From an uncultured bacterium (GTDB lineage Bacteria; Verrucomicrobiota; Lentisphaeria; Victivallales; UBA1829): DNA of 7,836 nucleotides. Positions 6,528-7,836 of the stretch are shown here, in pieces. How positions within the stretch are numbered: position 1 is the first letter of the stretch; the number at the start of each line of letters is the position of its first letter. A model generated the notes under the pieces. The model searched no databases and was not told the DNA's origin. It saw nothing but the letters and a program-made list of their open reading frames with translations. The stretch lies in assembly GCA_900549045.1 (NCBI GenBank), contig URNE01000093.1, positions 1-7,836 on the forward strand, read 5' to 3'. A program made the position numbers and the translations under genes.

Positions 6528-7816
6528 AACAGTTTCTCCAATATTTCGATATTTTTTGCGATGGCTCCGCTGTGCGCGGTGATGGCGTCATGCGCGCGCC
6601 GTCCGAGCTTGCTGCGCAGTTCGGTGTCGGCGGAGAGCATGTAGAGCGCGCGGCGGAGTTCCTCGCAGGTTTCTACGGTGAGTACGGCGTCGGCCTTCTT
6701 GAGAATATCCATGGCCTCGCGGAAATTGCGCAGTTCGCGTCCGCAGACGATCGCCTTGCCGAGCACGGCGGGTTCGATGATATTCTGTCCGTCGCGGTTT
6801 CCCGCAAGGGTTTTGCCCATGATGACGATGTCCGACGCCGCGATGAATCCGAGCAGTTCGCCTGTGGTGTCGGCGAGCAGACAGTCTGCGAATTTGAAAT
6901 CTCCGGATTTTTCTCCGGTCGAGCGGCGGATGAAATTGAGTTTGTTCGCTTTGAGCAGTTCTGCGAGTTCGGCTCCGCGTTCGGCGTGGCGCGGGACGAG
7001 GATCAGCGCGGCGTCTTTGCACTGTTCGCGGAGTTTGAGGAAGGCTTCCACGATCATTTTCTCCTCGCCGAAGTGTGTGCTTGCGCCGATGATGACCGGC
7101 GCGGCGCTGGGGGGGAAGACCTGCGTGAGATCGGGAAGCTTGAAGTTGTCCGGCACGCGCTGGTCGAATTTGATGTTTCCGCCGACGCTGATGCGGTCCG
7201 CCATGTCGGGCGCGACCATGAGATAGCGTTCCCGGTCGGCCCCGGTCTGCACGCAGATTGCGTCGAAGCAGCGCAGAAGCGGCGCGAAGAAGAAGCGGAA
7301 GCGGCGGTATCCGTGCATGGAGTGGTCGGACATGCGCGCATTGACCAGCGCCAGCGGAATGCCCCGTCTCTTTGCGGTGTTCAGCAGGTTCGGCCAGATT
7401 TCCGTCTCGAAAATGATGAGACCGGAGGGCTGAATCAGGTTGAAGGCGCGGCGGACGAACGGGAGAAAGTCGATGGGGCAGAAGATGACTTCCACGCCGT
7501 CGGGCACTTTCTTCTGCGCGATTTCCTGCGCGGTCGTCGTGGTGGTCGAGAGAACGAAACGGCGGTTCGGGTTGACTTTACGCCACGCCTGAAGGGCGGT
7601 GAGTGCGAGATTGGTTTCGCCGACGCTTACCGCATGCATCCAGACCGGGCGGTCGAGCGCTTTCAGGCGCGCCTTTTTCTCTTTGGAGAAAATGGAGAAG
7701 CGTTCCGGATAAGAGCGTTTGATTCCCGGACGGCGGATCAGCTTGACGAGCAGTCCCGGCAGGAAAAACAGGAACGCCAGCGGAAAGAACAGGTTGTATA
7801 ATATGTAAAACAGCAT
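6524..7816 (-). CDS. waaA: 3-deoxy-D-manno-octulosonic acid (Kdo) transferase
   Basis: A 430-residue GT-B glycosyltransferase (family GT30, also called KdtA). It transfers Kdo from CMP-Kdo to the lipid A precursor at the cytoplasmic face of the inner membrane. A hydrophobic N-terminal anchor (about 2-26) is followed by the basic RRPGIKRSYPERF segment. The acceptor domain has HAVSVGE (61-67; E67 matches the family's catalytic base), TTTTT-AQE (91-98), FETEIWPNL (136-144) and NARMSD (159-164). The donor domain has VGGNIKFD (211-218), GASTHFGEE (244-252), VPRHAERG (274-281) and the DGQNIIEPA motif (342-350), where many proteobacterial enzymes have GGHN-LE. How many Kdo units it adds cannot be read from the sequence. 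The ATG at 7816 has AAAGGAG 5 bases upstream. Only 20 bp precede the gene, too little to show its promoter. A TGA at 7828-7830 could be the stop of an upstream gene, which would make waaA an internal operon gene. Confidence 0.95.
   Translation of the reverse strand: MLFYILYNLFFPLAFLFFLPGLLVKLIRRPGIKRSYPERFSIFSKEKKARLKALDRPVWMHAVSVGETNLALTALQAWRKVNPNRRFVLSTTTTTAQEIAQKKVPDGVEVIFCPIDFLPFVRRAFNLIQPSGLIIFETEIWPNLLNTAKRRGIPLALVNARMSDHSMHGYRRFRFFFAPLLRCFDAICVQTGADRERYLMVAPDMADRISVGGNIKFDQRVPDNFKLPDLTQVFPPSAAPVIIGASTHFGEEKMIVEAFLKLREQCKDAALILVPRHAERGAELAELLKANKLNFIRRSTGEKSGDFKFADCLLADTTGELLGFIAASDIVIMGKTLAGNRDGQNIIEPAVLGKAIVCGRELRNFREAMDILKKADAVLTVETCEELRRALYMLSADTELRSKLGRRAHDAITAHSGAIAKNIEILEKLF
6536..6539 (-). 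promoter_or_regulatory. Ribosome binding site deciding the thiC TTG start
   Basis: GGAG on the minus strand within the last codons of waaA, 8 bases before the TTG at 6525-6527. It is about 20 bases from the next ATG (6515), too far for normal initiation. It therefore supports TTG as the real start and translational coupling with waaA. Confidence 0.7.
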
Positions 7817-7821
7817 AGAAG

Positions 7822-7828
7822 CTCCTTT
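7822..7828 (-). promoter_or_regulatory. Ribosome binding site of waaA
   Basis: AAAGGAG on the minus strand, 5 bases before the ATG at 7816. It is the strongest ribosome site at the left (5') end of the transcript that is visible, and no other upstream start is possible within the window. Confidence 0.7.
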
Positions 7829-7836
7829 CAGTACAT

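Overview
The window reads as one block of bacterial chromosome, all of it transcribed from the minus strand. Seven protein genes lie head to tail and fill positions 94 to 7816. In transcription order (right to left) they are Kdo transferase (waaA/kdtA), phosphomethylpyrimidine synthase (thiC), tRNA adenosine deaminase (tadA), a secreted S41 carboxy-terminal processing protease, a rhomboid intramembrane protease, glycogen synthase (glgA) and the queuosine enzyme queA. Gaps are -4, -4, +12, +38 or so, +18 and -14 bp, so the layout is that of a tight operon. I see no mobile element, CRISPR array, RNA gene or plus-strand gene.

The organism is a Gram-negative-type bacterium that makes Kdo-containing lipopolysaccharide, stores glycogen and makes its own thiamine pyrimidine. 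The DNA is moderately GC-rich with GC-biased third codon positions. ThiC is the short form lacking the extra N-terminal domain of the enterobacterial enzyme, a form I associate with many anaerobes. The GQN/IEP motif of the Kdo transferase replaces GHN/LEP. Together with the gene mix this makes me lean to the Planctomycetes-Verrucomicrobia-Lentisphaerae group, perhaps a gut-type Lentisphaerota, but that is a low-confidence inference from memory.

Region by region: 5229-7816 holds waaA, thiC and tadA, joined by two 4-base stop/start overlaps (TTGA and ATGA), which predicts translational coupling. 2615-4731 holds the two proteases, with a 47-bp gap between them (start at 3451) containing a promoter-like element. 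94-2596 holds glgA and queA, whose ends overlap by 14 bp. Downstream of queA, positions 1-93 carry no gene, but a hairpin followed by a T-rich run (22-49) looks like the end of the transcript.

The genes do not form one pathway: envelope LPS, cofactor synthesis, tRNA wobble-base modification (inosine-34 by TadA, queuosine-34 by QueA), envelope proteolysis and glycogen storage. It looks like a housekeeping operon. I found no convincing undescribed system. The points most worth a second look are the riboswitch-free, TTG-started thiC coupled to waaA, the adjacent pair of envelope proteases, and the possible internal promoter between them.
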